Below are positions 7,093 through 14,685 of a stretch of DNA of 17,101 bases, piece by piece. Source of the stretch: Lishizhenia sp. (GTDB lineage Bacteria > Bacteroidota > Bacteroidia > Flavobacteriales_D > Crocinitomicaceae); the NCBI GenBank assembly GCA_007117055.1, contig SKHH01000294.1, positions 1-17,101 of the forward strand. Direction: 5' to 3'. Under the pieces are notes generated by a model. That model did no database searches and was not told the DNA's origin. It saw only the letters and a program-made list of their open reading frames with translations. The translations under genes were made by a program, and so were the position numbers. The number at the start of each line of letters is the position of its first letter. Within the stretch, counting starts at the first letter, position 1.

Positions 7093-8530
7093 GTTGGAAT
7101 CAGTTATTAAACATAAGTGGATATATCTTTTTGCTTTAGTTTTTATCGGGTTAAACGCTTTTTTAGTTTTTCAAGATAATTATTACCTGAATGCACTTCC
7201 ATTTGCTTTAATTATTGTTTATATGGCGTTTTTTCATATAGAGCAAACGTTTTTACTCGTTGCTTTTCTCACGCCTATTTCTGTTAACTTGGAGGAATTT
7301 ACAGAGGGGAGGATAGGATTGTTTTTACCTACTGAGCCAATTTTGTTTGGGTTGATGCTTCTGATTATCATGAAGCAACTTAAATCTCCTTTTATCCCTC
7401 GATATGTTTGGAATCATCCAATTACATGGTCGCTCGCCTTTTATCTTTTTTGGGTATTCATCACCAGTATCACTAGTACACATCCTATAGTTTCCTTCAA
7501 GTTTTTGTTGATGAAGTCATGGTTTATTATACCGCTACTTTTATTAGGTGTAAAAGTCTTTTCTAACCCAAAAAATATCGAACGATTTCTTTGGCTTTTT
7601 ACCAGTGCAATGATGTTGATTATTGGTTACACGCTAAGTCGTCATGCGGGCTATAATTTTGGTGAAAAGGAAGGACATTGGGTAATGGAGCCTTTTTATA
7701 AAGATCACACCATATATGGGGCTGGAGTAGCGATTCAAGTGTTTTTTGTGTTGGGTTTGTATCTTTATAAAAAACACAGTGCAATTATACAGTTTGTGTT
7801 ATTAAGCTTTTTTATCGTTACTTTAATCGGACTTTACTTTAGTTATACCCGAGGAGCTTGGTTAAGTGTAATTGTGGCTTTAATGGTGTGGTTCTTTATT
7901 CATTATAAGGTCAAATTCAAATGGCTGTTGACTGTTGCTCTAGGTGTTTTGGCTATTGTTGCAGTGAGTTGGACAGAAATACAATTCGCTTTGGCAAAAA
8001 ACAGATCAGAACATACAACCGAGGAGTTTAGCGAGCGAATGAAGTCCACTACTAATGTGACCTCAGATGCTTCCAATTTAGAACGATTAAATAGATGGAG
8101 TGCGGCATGGCGTATGTTTGAAGAAAAGCCTGTATTTGGTTTTGGACCGAGTACGTACGCTTTTGAATACGCTCCATATCAAGACCCCGATAAACTAACG
8201 ATTATATCTACTAACTTTGGCGATGGAGGAAATGCGCATTCTGAATACCTTGGGCCATTAGCAGAAATGGGTCTCATTGGTTTTTTAGCAGTATTGATTT
8301 TTGTCAGTGTGCTTTTTTACAAAGGCATAACCCTCTACATTCGCATGCCTAAAAGTGAAGATCAATTAAAGCGGTTGTTACTTTTTCTCATACTTGCTGC
8401 GGTGACCTACTTTTTTCATGGAATCTTAAATAACTATTTAGACACAGATAAAGCAGCTGTTCCGATTTACAGTATTTGTGCCATCATTATTGCGTTAGAG
8501 CAATTTATTGATAAAAAGTATGCTGCATAA
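7085..8530 (+). CDS. O-antigen ligase/polymerase family membrane protein (WaaL/Wzy type)
   Basis: The product is about 480 residues with many hydrophobic spans (roughly ten to twelve) and one larger extracytoplasmic loop near residues 300-395. That loop holds NRWSAAWRMFEEKPVFGFG and NAHSEYLGPLAEMGLIG, both typical of the Wzy_C/O-antigen ligase domain. An earlier FSYTRGAWLS motif (Arg256) is also characteristic. These enzymes join or polymerise lipid-linked glycans at the periplasmic face; ligase and polymerase cannot be separated by sequence alone. No ATG occurs before about residue 47, inside the second hydrophobic segment, so the start must be non-ATG. It is either TTG 7085, overlapping the Wzz gene by 8 bp, or TTG 7094, two bases after its stop. 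Both imply translational coupling. Confidence 0.88.
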   Translation: MLRLESVIKHKWIYLFALVFIGLNAFLVFQDNYYLNALPFALIIVYMAFFHIEQTFLLVAFLTPISVNLEEFTEGRIGLFLPTEPILFGLMLLIIMKQLKSPFIPRYVWNHPITWSLAFYLFWVFITSITSTHPIVSFKFLLMKSWFIIPLLLLGVKVFSNPKNIERFLWLFTSAMMLIIGYTLSRHAGYNFGEKEGHWVMEPFYKDHTIYGAGVAIQVFFVLGLYLYKKHSAIIQFVLLSFFIVTLIGLYFSYTRGAWLSVIVALMVWFFIHYKVKFKWLLTVALGVLAIVAVSWTEIQFALAKNRSEHTTEEFSERMKSTTNVTSDASNLERLNRWSAAWRMFEEKPVFGFGPSTYAFEYAPYQDPDKLTIISTNFGDGGNAHSEYLGPLAEMGLIGFLAVLIFVSVLFYKGITLYIRMPKSEDQLKRLLLFLILAAVTYFFHGILNNYLDTDKAAVPIYSICAIIIALEQFIDKKYAA

Positions 8531-8553
8531 TTTCAAGTGCGCGTAGATTTATG

Positions 8554-8561
8554 TATCTTTG
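8554..8561 (+). promoter_or_regulatory. Upstream -7 element candidate for the rpmB operon
   Basis: TATCTTTG matches the TAnnTTTG consensus exactly and is followed by CAAG. Only a weak TTTC (8531-8534) sits at the -33 position, 19 bases upstream. It would give a leader of about 110 bases before rpmB. Confidence 0.45.
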
Positions 8562-8612
8562 CAAGCTCTAGATGGGAGTAAAGTAAAAAGTTTGAAAAAA
8601 TCGAGTGAAAGC

Positions 8613-8643
8613 TTTGCATTTAATTAAATAATGCTTTTCTTTG
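8613..8643 (+). promoter_or_regulatory. Proximal promoter candidate for rpmB
   Basis: TTTG at 8613-8616, a 19-base spacer and TTTCTTTG at 8636-8643 followed by CACCC fit the Bacteroidota pattern with one mismatch at the second base of TAnnTTTG. The predicted transcript start is about 25 to 30 bases before the rpmB ATG, typical for a strongly expressed ribosomal gene. Confidence 0.5.
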
Positions 8644-8676
8644 CACCCGCTTTTGTAATTAGCAATATATAATAGT

Positions 8677-8913
8677 ATGTCACGAGTTTGTCAATTAACA
8701 GGAAAGAAGGTAATGGTTGGGAACAATGTTTCTCACTCCATGCGTAAAACGAAAAGAAAATTTTACCCAAATTTGGTAAAGAAGAAATTCTATCTGCCAG
8801 AAGAAGATAAGTATGTTACGTTGAAGGTTTCTACTTCAGCTTTACGTACGGTAAATAAAAAGGGTATAACTGCTTGCGTTAAAGAAGCGCGTGAAAAAGG
8901 TTATCTCAAGTAA
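8677..8913 (+). CDS. rpmB: 50S ribosomal protein L28
   Basis: L28 is a basic protein of the large ribosomal subunit. The 78-residue sequence carries the family's CQLTGKK start, VGNNVSHS motif, KRKFYPNL and a C-terminal STSALRTVNKKGI segment. The zinc-binding CxxC pairs of the zinc form are not present (only single cysteines at residue 5 and near 68), so this is the zinc-independent type. It leads a tight cluster rpmB-rpmG-DUF4295, an order common in Bacteroidota, behind two promoter candidates. Confidence 0.97.
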   Translation: MSRVCQLTGKKVMVGNNVSHSMRKTKRKFYPNLVKKKFYLPEEDKYVTLKVSTSALRTVNKKGITACVKEAREKGYLK

Positions 8914-8947
8914 TAAATCCTTTCTTGGAGGAATAAATTAAAAGAAA

Positions 8948-9130
8948 ATGGCTAAAAAAGGAAATAGAGTTCAAGTAATTTTAGAGTGTACTGAGCATAA
9001 AGATTCTGGAAAACCAGGGACTTCTCGTTATGTGACTACTAAAAACAGAAAGAATACGCCAGATCGTATGGAGATTAAAAAGTTTAATCCGATCTTGAAA
9101 AAGTATACTATTCATAAAGAAATTAAATAA
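8948..9130 (+). CDS. rpmG: 50S ribosomal protein L33
   Basis: L33 is a small large-subunit protein. The 60-residue product has the characteristic MAKKGNRVQVILECTEHK opening, a SRYVTTKNRKNTPDRMEI centre and KKFNPILKKYTIHKEIK end. Only one cysteine remains of the four zinc ligands of the zinc form, so like the adjacent L28 it is the zinc-independent type. It starts 34 bp after rpmB. A GGAGG at 8927-8931 lies 16 bases before the ATG, too far for a normal ribosome binding site. Confidence 0.97.
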   Translation: MAKKGNRVQVILECTEHKDSGKPGTSRYVTTKNRKNTPDRMEIKKFNPILKKYTIHKEIK

Positions 9131-9138
9131 TTTAGGTT

Positions 9139-9291
9139 ATGGCAAAGAAAACGGTCGCGTCATTGCAAACAGGTGGCGGAAAAGAACATACTAAAGTAAT
9201 TAAAATGGTGAAGTCTGATAAAGGCTCTTACAACTTCAAAGAAGAGGTTGTCCATAATGACAAAGTGAAAGGGTGGTTTGATAAAAACTAA
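9139..9291 (+). CDS. DUF4295 family small protein (50 residues)
   Basis: This short frame reads MAKKTVASLQTGGGKEHT at its start and ends VKGWFDKN. It contains IKMVKSDKGSYNFKEE in the middle, which I recognise as the DUF4295 family found in Bacteroidota directly after rpmG. The protein is small, basic and lysine-rich, consistent with ribosome association, but no function is established to my knowledge. It begins 8 bp after the L33 stop and ends 73 bp before ftsY, just ahead of a hairpin. It is therefore almost certainly cotranscribed with rpmB and rpmG. Confidence 0.92.
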   Translation: MAKKTVASLQTGGGKEHTKVIKMVKSDKGSYNFKEEVVHNDKVKGWFDKN

Positions 9292-9318
9292 TTCTTTTTC
9301 TACGAACAAATGTATTTT

Positions 9319-9353
9319 AAGCTTTGCGCCTTTCTTGGTGTAAAGCTTTTTCT
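9319..9353 (+). terminator. Hairpin with U-rich tail ending the rpmB-rpmG-DUF4295 operon
   Basis: AAGCTTTGCGCC (9319-9330) and GGTGTAAAGCTT (9337-9348) can form a 12-bp stem with two G-U pairs and a 6-base loop, followed by a T-rich run. This is an intrinsic-terminator shape between DUF4295 and ftsY. Its left arm also contains AAGCTTTG, one mismatch from a -7 promoter element, so it could instead or also serve ftsY initiation. Confidence 0.6.
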
Positions 9354-9364
9354 AATTTTATACT

Positions 9365-10321
9365 ATGGCTTTATTTGGTCTATTCAATAAGGAGAAAAAA
9401 AAGAAATTAGATGAGGGACTCGAAAAAACCAAAGAGAGTTTCTTATCTAAGCTAACACGTACGGTTGTTGGTAAATCTAAAGTGGATGCTGATGTACTCG
9501 ACGAACTGGAAGAAGTACTTATTTCATCTGATGTAGGTGTGCAAACAACCATTAAAATTATTGACCGTATTGAAGAAAGAGTAGCGCGGGATAAATACAT
9601 TAATGCGCAGGAGTTACAGCGTATTTTGAGAGAAGAAATTGCTGCGCTTTTAGAAGAAAACAACACTGCTGATACCGAGTATCATTTGCCTTCTCATTCG
9701 GATGGTAGCCCTCATGTGATTATGGTGGTAGGAGTAAATGGAGTAGGAAAAACAACTACAATCGGAAAGCTGGCCAATCAATTTAAATTGATGGATAAAA
9801 AAGTGGTGCTTGGAGCAGCAGATACTTTTCGAGCTGCGGCTGTTGATCAATTGATTATTTGGTCCGAACGTGTTGGAGTTCCTATTGTGGAGCAAGGTAT
9901 GAACGCAGATCCAGCGTCAGTAGCGTTTGAAACCTTACAAGTGGCAAAGTCGCAACAAGCGGATGTCGTGATTATTGATACCGCAGGAAGACTTCACAAT
10001 AAGATCAACTTGATGAACGAACTTTCTAAAATTAAAAGAGTAATGGATAAGGTTGTGCCAGGCGCTCCGCATGAAATTCTTTTGGTATTGGATGGGTCTA
10101 CGGGTCAAAATGCTTTTGAACAAGCAAAACAGTTTTCTTTAGCAACAAATATCAATGCCTTGGCTATTACCAAATTGGATGGCACAGCGAAAGGAGGGGT
10201 TGTGATTGGTATTTCAGACCAAATGAAAATCCCAGTGAAATATATTGGCGTAGGAGAAGGAATCGATGATCTACAACCTTTTAATAAAAAAGAATTTGTA
10301 AAATCCTTATTCGGAGAATAA
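9365..10321 (+). CDS. ftsY: Signal recognition particle receptor FtsY
   Basis: FtsY is the membrane-associated SRP receptor GTPase that docks ribosome-nascent chain complexes at the translocon. The 318-residue protein has a short lysine-rich N terminus (no long acidic A domain), an N domain of helices (about 20-100) and the G domain. Visible G-domain motifs are GVNGVGKTT (P-loop, 123-131), DTFRAAA (153-159), DTAGRLHN (205-212), TKLDGTAKGG (269-278) and GVGEGIDDLQPF (295-306). All key GTPase residues are present and length is normal for the short form. It follows the ribosomal protein cluster, a common Bacteroidota order, and precedes the FKBP lipoprotein gene by 15 bp. Confidence 0.97.
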   Translation: MALFGLFNKEKKKKLDEGLEKTKESFLSKLTRTVVGKSKVDADVLDELEEVLISSDVGVQTTIKIIDRIEERVARDKYINAQELQRILREEIAALLEENNTADTEYHLPSHSDGSPHVIMVVGVNGVGKTTTIGKLANQFKLMDKKVVLGAADTFRAAAVDQLIIWSERVGVPIVEQGMNADPASVAFETLQVAKSQQADVVIIDTAGRLHNKINLMNELSKIKRVMDKVVPGAPHEILLVLDGSTGQNAFEQAKQFSLATNINALAITKLDGTAKGGVVIGISDQMKIPVKYIGVGEGIDDLQPFNKKEFVKSLFGE

Positions 10322-10336
10322 CGTAAATCAATTTAA

Positions 10337-11737
10337 ATGATGATGAAAATAAAATGGATAATTCCAGTTGTGATTTTTTTCGCAGCGTGTGATAGTAAAG
10401 ACGGTAATAGAACTCAAGATGAATTTGGGGTTCCTTATCCAGATGTGAAGCTAAATGAATTTAACGAAAAACTTTCTTATGGTATGGGCGCTGATATAGG
10501 TGCAAACTTCAATAACATGCCAAAAGAAATGTTTGAAACAATGAATACTGTCGCTTTAGAATCTGGTTTTTTCTCTGGTTTATCGGGTGAAGAATCGGAT
10601 AGAGATGATTGCCAGGGGATTTTAAGTAGCGCTTTTTCTTCTAATGCACAAATTGATACTACCCAATTCAGCATGGAATCCATTTCTGATTGTTATGGCT
10701 TTTTATTTGGAGACATGCTGCGCAAAAATCTAAGCGGAAAAGATGCGTTAGAGTCCATAGATTTTGAATTTGCACGCATTGGTTTTGCTCATGCCTTATA
10801 TGAAGTAGATACTCTTATTCCTCTGGATGAACGCTCAAAAATGGTAGCTGATTTTAATAATGATATGGCGAAGCAAAAAGGTGAAAGATTGTTGAATGAG
10901 GTGAGTCAAATCGAAGGCGTGTTAAGTGATGAGAAAGGATGGGTGTTGAAAACTATCCAGCCGGGAAATGGTGAGCCTGTAAAATCCGATTATGAGTATA
11001 ACATATTATACACCTTGATGAATGCAAATAGAGATACAATTGTGTCTACATTTATTGATGCTGAAATGTCAGATGAAGCAAATGCACAAATCATAAATAC
11101 AGATGATATTGTGATTCCAAATGGTTGGACATTGGCTGCTTCTAGTATGGAAGTGAATGGAGAATATGAATTGTTTTTACCATATGATTTAGCCTACGGT
11201 GAACGAGGGTTGATGAATCAAAATTCAACAAGTTATATTATACAACCTTATTCTGCAGTGATTATTTCCTCTCGGGTATTGGAGCAGAATGAAATGCATG
11301 CGTTTGCTAAATCAAGAGGTGCGAAAATCATTGAGGAGGCGAAAAAGAATCCAAATACGATTGTTGGTAAATCAGGTTATGTTTTGGAAACTCTTAGAGA
11401 AGGTGAAGGCGATAAAGTTACTCCAGGTAGCGACGTGCAAGCGCATTATATTCTTACAAATTCTAGTGGTGATATTGTGGAGAATAGTTATGACGGAGCA
11501 GCTCAGGGTAGACCTGCACCAGCCTTTTCATTAAACGGTGTTATTCAAGGGTGGCAAGATGCTGTTCCTCAGATGAGAAAAGGAGGAAAGTATAGATTAT
11601 ATTTACCGTATGATATCGCTTATGGTGAAAGAGGAAATCAAGGTATTTCTCCTTACGAAACCTTAACATTTGAAATGGAGATTTTAGATTTTGGAAAGCC
11701 TGGTTCTTTGGTACAGCAAAGACCACAAGGTATGTAA
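10337..11737 (+). CDS. Lipoprotein with two FKBP-type peptidyl-prolyl isomerase domains
   Basis: The 466-residue protein begins with a lipoprotein signal peptide whose lipobox FAAC places the lipidated cysteine at residue 18. An N-terminal helical segment (about 45-175) resembles the FKBP_N dimerisation region. Two FKBP-like domains follow, at about 190-315 and 340-455. Both keep the GW tryptophan (IPNGW and IQGW) and the AYGERG turn that carries the active-site tyrosine. The first is more divergent. In the second, the usual Phe-Asp pair after the first strand reads Val-Glu, so isomerase activity may be altered. Such proteins fold or chaperone exported proteins at the membrane. Three tandem ATG codons (10337, 10340, 10343) make the exact start uncertain. 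It is one base from the next gene. Confidence 0.88.
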   Translation: MMMKIKWIIPVVIFFAACDSKDGNRTQDEFGVPYPDVKLNEFNEKLSYGMGADIGANFNNMPKEMFETMNTVALESGFFSGLSGEESDRDDCQGILSSAFSSNAQIDTTQFSMESISDCYGFLFGDMLRKNLSGKDALESIDFEFARIGFAHALYEVDTLIPLDERSKMVADFNNDMAKQKGERLLNEVSQIEGVLSDEKGWVLKTIQPGNGEPVKSDYEYNILYTLMNANRDTIVSTFIDAEMSDEANAQIINTDDIVIPNGWTLAASSMEVNGEYELFLPYDLAYGERGLMNQNSTSYIIQPYSAVIISSRVLEQNEMHAFAKSRGAKIIEEAKKNPNTIVGKSGYVLETLREGEGDKVTPGSDVQAHYILTNSSGDIVENSYDGAAQGRPAPAFSLNGVIQGWQDAVPQMRKGGKYRLYLPYDIAYGERGNQGISPYETLTFEMEILDFGKPGSLVQQRPQGM

Positions 11738-11738
11738 A

Positions 11739-12647
11739 ATGAATACAGATAAAGCAATAGTTCAACCTATTAAAATTGCTCTTCCTGGTGAAGGGCAATT
11801 TTCGTTTGATATCAAACGAGATGATTGTATCGATGAGGTGGTGTCAGGTAATAAATGGCGGAAACTAAAGTATGCAATTCAACAAGCAAAAAAATTAAGT
11901 AAAACTGGAATACTAACTTTTGGTGGAGCTTTTTCCAATCACTTAGTGGCAACTGCGAAAACATGTCAATTGCACGGACTGAATGCGATTGGTATTGTGA
12001 GAGGGGAGGAGTTAAACGAAAATAGTAATGCATCCTTAAAAGATTGTGTGCGTTTTGGAATGAAACTTCTGTTTGTTTCTCGTGCAATTTACAAGGAGAG
12101 ATATGACTACGCATATTTGTCTCAGTTAAAAATGGAGTACAATTCTTATTTTGTTGTCCCAGAAGGGGGAGCTAGTTTTTATGGTGTTGTGGGTTGCCAA
12201 GAAATTATGACAGAAACTACAAATGACTATGACCACGTAGTATTAGCTGCAGGAACTGGAACCACAGCCGCAGGTGTAGTGTTGTCAGTTCCTCTCAAAA
12301 CAAAGGTGCATGTGATTCCAGTTTTAAAAGCGGATGGTTTACTGTATCATGAACTAAATGAAAAATTGAATTGGGTAGCGAACGACATTAAAGTTACTGA
12401 TGAGCTTTTAGAAAAAGTCACTATCCATGAACAGTTTCATTTCGGAGGTTATGCTAAAATTACGGATGAATTGATTCAATTTATGAAGGACTTTCATGAA
12501 CAAACAAACGTTCAGTTAGACCCAGTTTATACGTCAAAAGCGATGTATGGTTTGATTGAACTCACTAAGCAGAAAGTTATTCAACCTAACCAACGGACTT
12601 TATTCATTCATACAGGAGGTTTGCAAGGATTGAGAGGCTTAGATTGA
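11739..12647 (+). CDS. PLP-dependent ACC deaminase/D-cysteine desulfhydrase family enzyme
   Basis: The 302-residue protein belongs to the tryptophan-synthase-beta-like PLP fold. SGNKWRKLKY (36-45) contains the probable PLP lysine, Lys39 of GNK. FGGAFSNH (61-68) matches the family's substrate-binding loop, and AAGTGTTAAG (170-179) is the phosphate-binding glycine-rich loop. Relatives deaminate 1-aminocyclopropane-1-carboxylate or release sulfide from D-cysteine; most bacterial members of this type act on D-cysteine or have unknown substrates, so the reaction is not settled. It is slightly shorter than typical (about 330). An in-frame TTG at 11691 would run inside the FKBP gene; ATG 11739, one base after the FKBP stop, is the better start. 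Confidence 0.88.
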   Translation: MNTDKAIVQPIKIALPGEGQFSFDIKRDDCIDEVVSGNKWRKLKYAIQQAKKLSKTGILTFGGAFSNHLVATAKTCQLHGLNAIGIVRGEELNENSNASLKDCVRFGMKLLFVSRAIYKERYDYAYLSQLKMEYNSYFVVPEGGASFYGVVGCQEIMTETTNDYDHVVLAAGTGTTAAGVVLSVPLKTKVHVIPVLKADGLLYHELNEKLNWVANDIKVTDELLEKVTIHEQFHFGGYAKITDELIQFMKDFHEQTNVQLDPVYTSKAMYGLIELTKQKVIQPNQRTLFIHTGGLQGLRGLD

Positions 12648-12740
12648 GTATGTTTTAAGTTATTCACAATTTGAATTTAAGTTTTCAACAATTTTTGTAA
12701 CCTAAAATAACTACTTGCGTAAACGACACAAAACAGTGCC

Positions 12741-13691
12741 ATGAAAGTAGTTTTTAATATCGTATTTATTTTATTGGTTTTGCCAGTTACTATCGTATTT
12801 GGACAATCGTATACGGTAGAATCTTACATTGAACAATGGAAGGATGTGGCAATTCGTCAAATGCAAACACATAAGATTCCCGCAAGTATTACCTTAGCAC
12901 AAGGAATATTAGAAAGTGGTTATGGAAATTCGGAATTGGCTACAAAAGCGAATAACCATTTTGGAATTAAATGCCATAATTGGACAGGGCCATCTGTAAA
13001 AAAGGACGACGATAAGAAAAATGAATGTTTTCGAAAATACCAATCGGCGGAACAGTCTTTTCAGGACCACAGTGAATTTCTTACAACCCGTTCACGATAC
13101 GCAAGTTTGTTTGAGTTAGAAATAACAGATTATAAAGCTTGGGCAAAAGGGTTGAGGCAGGCAGGTTATGCAACTAATCCTAAATATCCAAAGTTGTTGA
13201 CCGATTTAATTGAGCGTTACGATTTGGCGCAATTTGATCAGCTTGGTAAAGAAATCAACACCAATTCAGATTTAATAGCTGTTAAGAGTGATCCTTCAGT
13301 GAAAGCTGAACTGAAAGAGAATAGGGTAAAGCCGCAAGTGACGAGTAGAGAAATTAATATGCTAGACAATAGAGCTAAATATATTGTAGCGAAAGAAGGA
13401 GATACGTTTTATCAAATAGCAAAAGAATTTGATATGACAATTCCTCAGCTTCATCGCTATAATGATTTTCCTCCAACTAAAGATCACTTGGTTCAGGGTG
13501 ATATTGTATACCTCACACCAAAAAGAAATAGAAATTCAAAGAAAAAACATAAAGTAACTTTAGAAGAGTCCAAAGAACTATGGCAGATTAGCCAGACTTA
13601 TGGGATTAAATTGAAGTCTTTAATGCAAATTAACGCTATTTCTTCTCCAGATGTTGCTATGCAAAAAGGAGAAGTTGTTTACCTCAGGTAA
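12741..13691 (+). CDS. Secreted GH73 glucosaminidase with two LysM modules
   Basis: The 316-residue product has a signal peptide (about 1-21, cleavage near VFG-Q) and a glucosaminidase/FlgJ-type GH73 domain (about 25-165). Two C-terminal LysM-like modules follow (about 212-259 and 270-316). The catalytic glutamate is probably Glu58 in GILESGYG; NHFGIKC and AGYATNPKYP are further family motifs. It would cleave N-acetylglucosamine linkages in peptidoglycan, with LysM holding it on the wall, so it acts in cell wall turnover or division. The second LysM is degenerate at its start. It is preceded by a 93-bp gap without a clear promoter and followed by a strong hairpin. Confidence 0.93.
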   Translation: MKVVFNIVFILLVLPVTIVFGQSYTVESYIEQWKDVAIRQMQTHKIPASITLAQGILESGYGNSELATKANNHFGIKCHNWTGPSVKKDDDKKNECFRKYQSAEQSFQDHSEFLTTRSRYASLFELEITDYKAWAKGLRQAGYATNPKYPKLLTDLIERYDLAQFDQLGKEINTNSDLIAVKSDPSVKAELKENRVKPQVTSREINMLDNRAKYIVAKEGDTFYQIAKEFDMTIPQLHRYNDFPPTKDHLVQGDIVYLTPKRNRNSKKKHKVTLEESKELWQISQTYGIKLKSLMQINAISSPDVAMQKGEVVYLR

Positions 13692-13732
13692 TTCATAGTT
13701 TGAGGTTTTAGGTTGTTGTTGTTTGTTGTGTT

Positions 13733-13766
13733 AAAAAGGGCTGTTCTTAGGAGTGGTCCTTTTTTT
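13733..13766. terminator. Bidirectional terminator between the glucosaminidase gene and rnz
   Basis: AAAAAGGGCT (13733-13742) and GGTCCTTTTT (13755-13764) can pair over 10 bases with two G-U pairs, with A-tract and T-tract on the outer sides. It sits between two converging genes, so it could end both transcripts; the T-run overlaps the first bases beyond the rnz stop at 13768. Confidence 0.65.
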
Positions 13767-13767
13767 C

Positions 13768-14679
13768 TTAGATAACAAATTTATCCCCATCCTCAACAGC
13801 AGTAACTTTTTCAAATATTTCTTTAGCTTCTAATTCATGTTCTTTTGTGGAGGTATAACGTGCAGAAAAATGTCCAAGAAGTAGTCGACCAATCTTAGCT
13901 TTATAAGCAATCGATGCTGCTTGTTTTGCTGTACTGTGAAAAGTCTCTGCTGCTCTGTCTTCTTCAGTGCTTAAAAAAGTAGCGTCGTGGTAAATCACAT
14001 CAGCATTTTCTACAAAAGAAATAATGTCGGTTGAATAAGCTGTATCGCAACAATAAGCATATTTTTTCTGTTTTTTTCCGGGAATAGTCACATCGTCTGA
14101 ACGTACTTTTTTTCCCGACATGTCAACGATATCCTCACCTTGAATTAATTTTTGAATATAAGAGACACTTACTCCAGTTTCGTCAAATTTATCGCGCAAT
14201 AATCTTCGCTTATGTGGCTTCTCTTTAATTACATAACCATGAGCTGGAACACCATGTTTTAAGGGGAAATGAACGATTTCAATGCATTTATCTTCAAAAA
14301 TCACCCCAGAAGTGTTAGGTTCTAACTCCACAATATTCAATGAAAAATAGATGCCTTTTCCTACTTCCTCTAAACATGCGTAAATAAATTTTCGTATTCC
14401 TTTAGGACCGTATACTGTGATGCCTTTTGTTCTTCCAAGTAATTGCATAGTGCTCAACAAACCCGGTAATCCAAAAATATGATCGCCATGTAAATGACTG
14501 ATTAAAATAGTTTGTATTTGCTGAAATTTAATCTTGAATTTCCTTAACTGAAGCTGAGTTCCTTCTCCACAATCAATTAGAATATGTCGGTTGTGACAAA
14601 AAACATATTGTGCACTCGTATTTCTCGTTAGAGAGGGGACAGCGGCTCCCGAACCAAGTACAATTACTTCGAAATCCAT
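13768..14679 (-). CDS. rnz: Ribonuclease Z
   Basis: RNase Z is a zinc metallo-beta-lactamase-fold endonuclease that trims the 3' end of tRNA precursors. The 303-residue protein is the short form. It shows the SGAAVPSLTRNTSA opening, the metal motif SHLHGDH (61-67) with GLPGLL after it, an HGVPAHGY segment, CCDTAY with a metal-binding aspartate, and the late LGHFSARY histidine motif. All recognisable zinc ligands are present. The gene starts 6 bp after the stop of the STAS gene, and the two are probably one transcript. Confidence 0.95.
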   Translation of the reverse strand: MDFEVIVLGSGAAVPSLTRNTSAQYVFCHNRHILIDCGEGTQLQLRKFKIKFQQIQTILISHLHGDHIFGLPGLLSTMQLLGRTKGITVYGPKGIRKFIYACLEEVGKGIYFSLNIVELEPNTSGVIFEDKCIEIVHFPLKHGVPAHGYVIKEKPHKRRLLRDKFDETGVSVSYIQKLIQGEDIVDMSGKKVRSDDVTIPGKKQKKYAYCCDTAYSTDIISFVENADVIYHDATFLSTEEDRAAETFHSTAKQAASIAYKAKIGRLLLGHFSARYTSTKEHELEAKEIFEKVTAVEDGDKFVI

Positions 14680-14685
14680 GTAAAA

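Noticed and set aside
8927..8931. GGAGG as Shine-Dalgarno of rpmG
   Set aside because: It is 16 bases from the ATG, too far, and such sites are little used in this phylum.
9358..9666. Minus-strand frame with many serines over ftsY
   Set aside because: Serine-rich low-complexity shadow of the lysine and glutamate codons of ftsY.
11289..11534. Plus-strand frame inside the FKBP gene
   Set aside because: Out-of-frame reading of an intact domain; no independent start signal.
11812..12114. Minus-strand frame over the PLP enzyme
   Set aside because: Covers the coding strand motifs of a complete enzyme, with no features of its own.
13681..13706. Small hairpin ACCTCA/TGAGGT at the glucosaminidase stop
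   Set aside because: Only six base pairs with a 14-base loop and no T-run; the hairpin at 13733-13764 is the better terminator.
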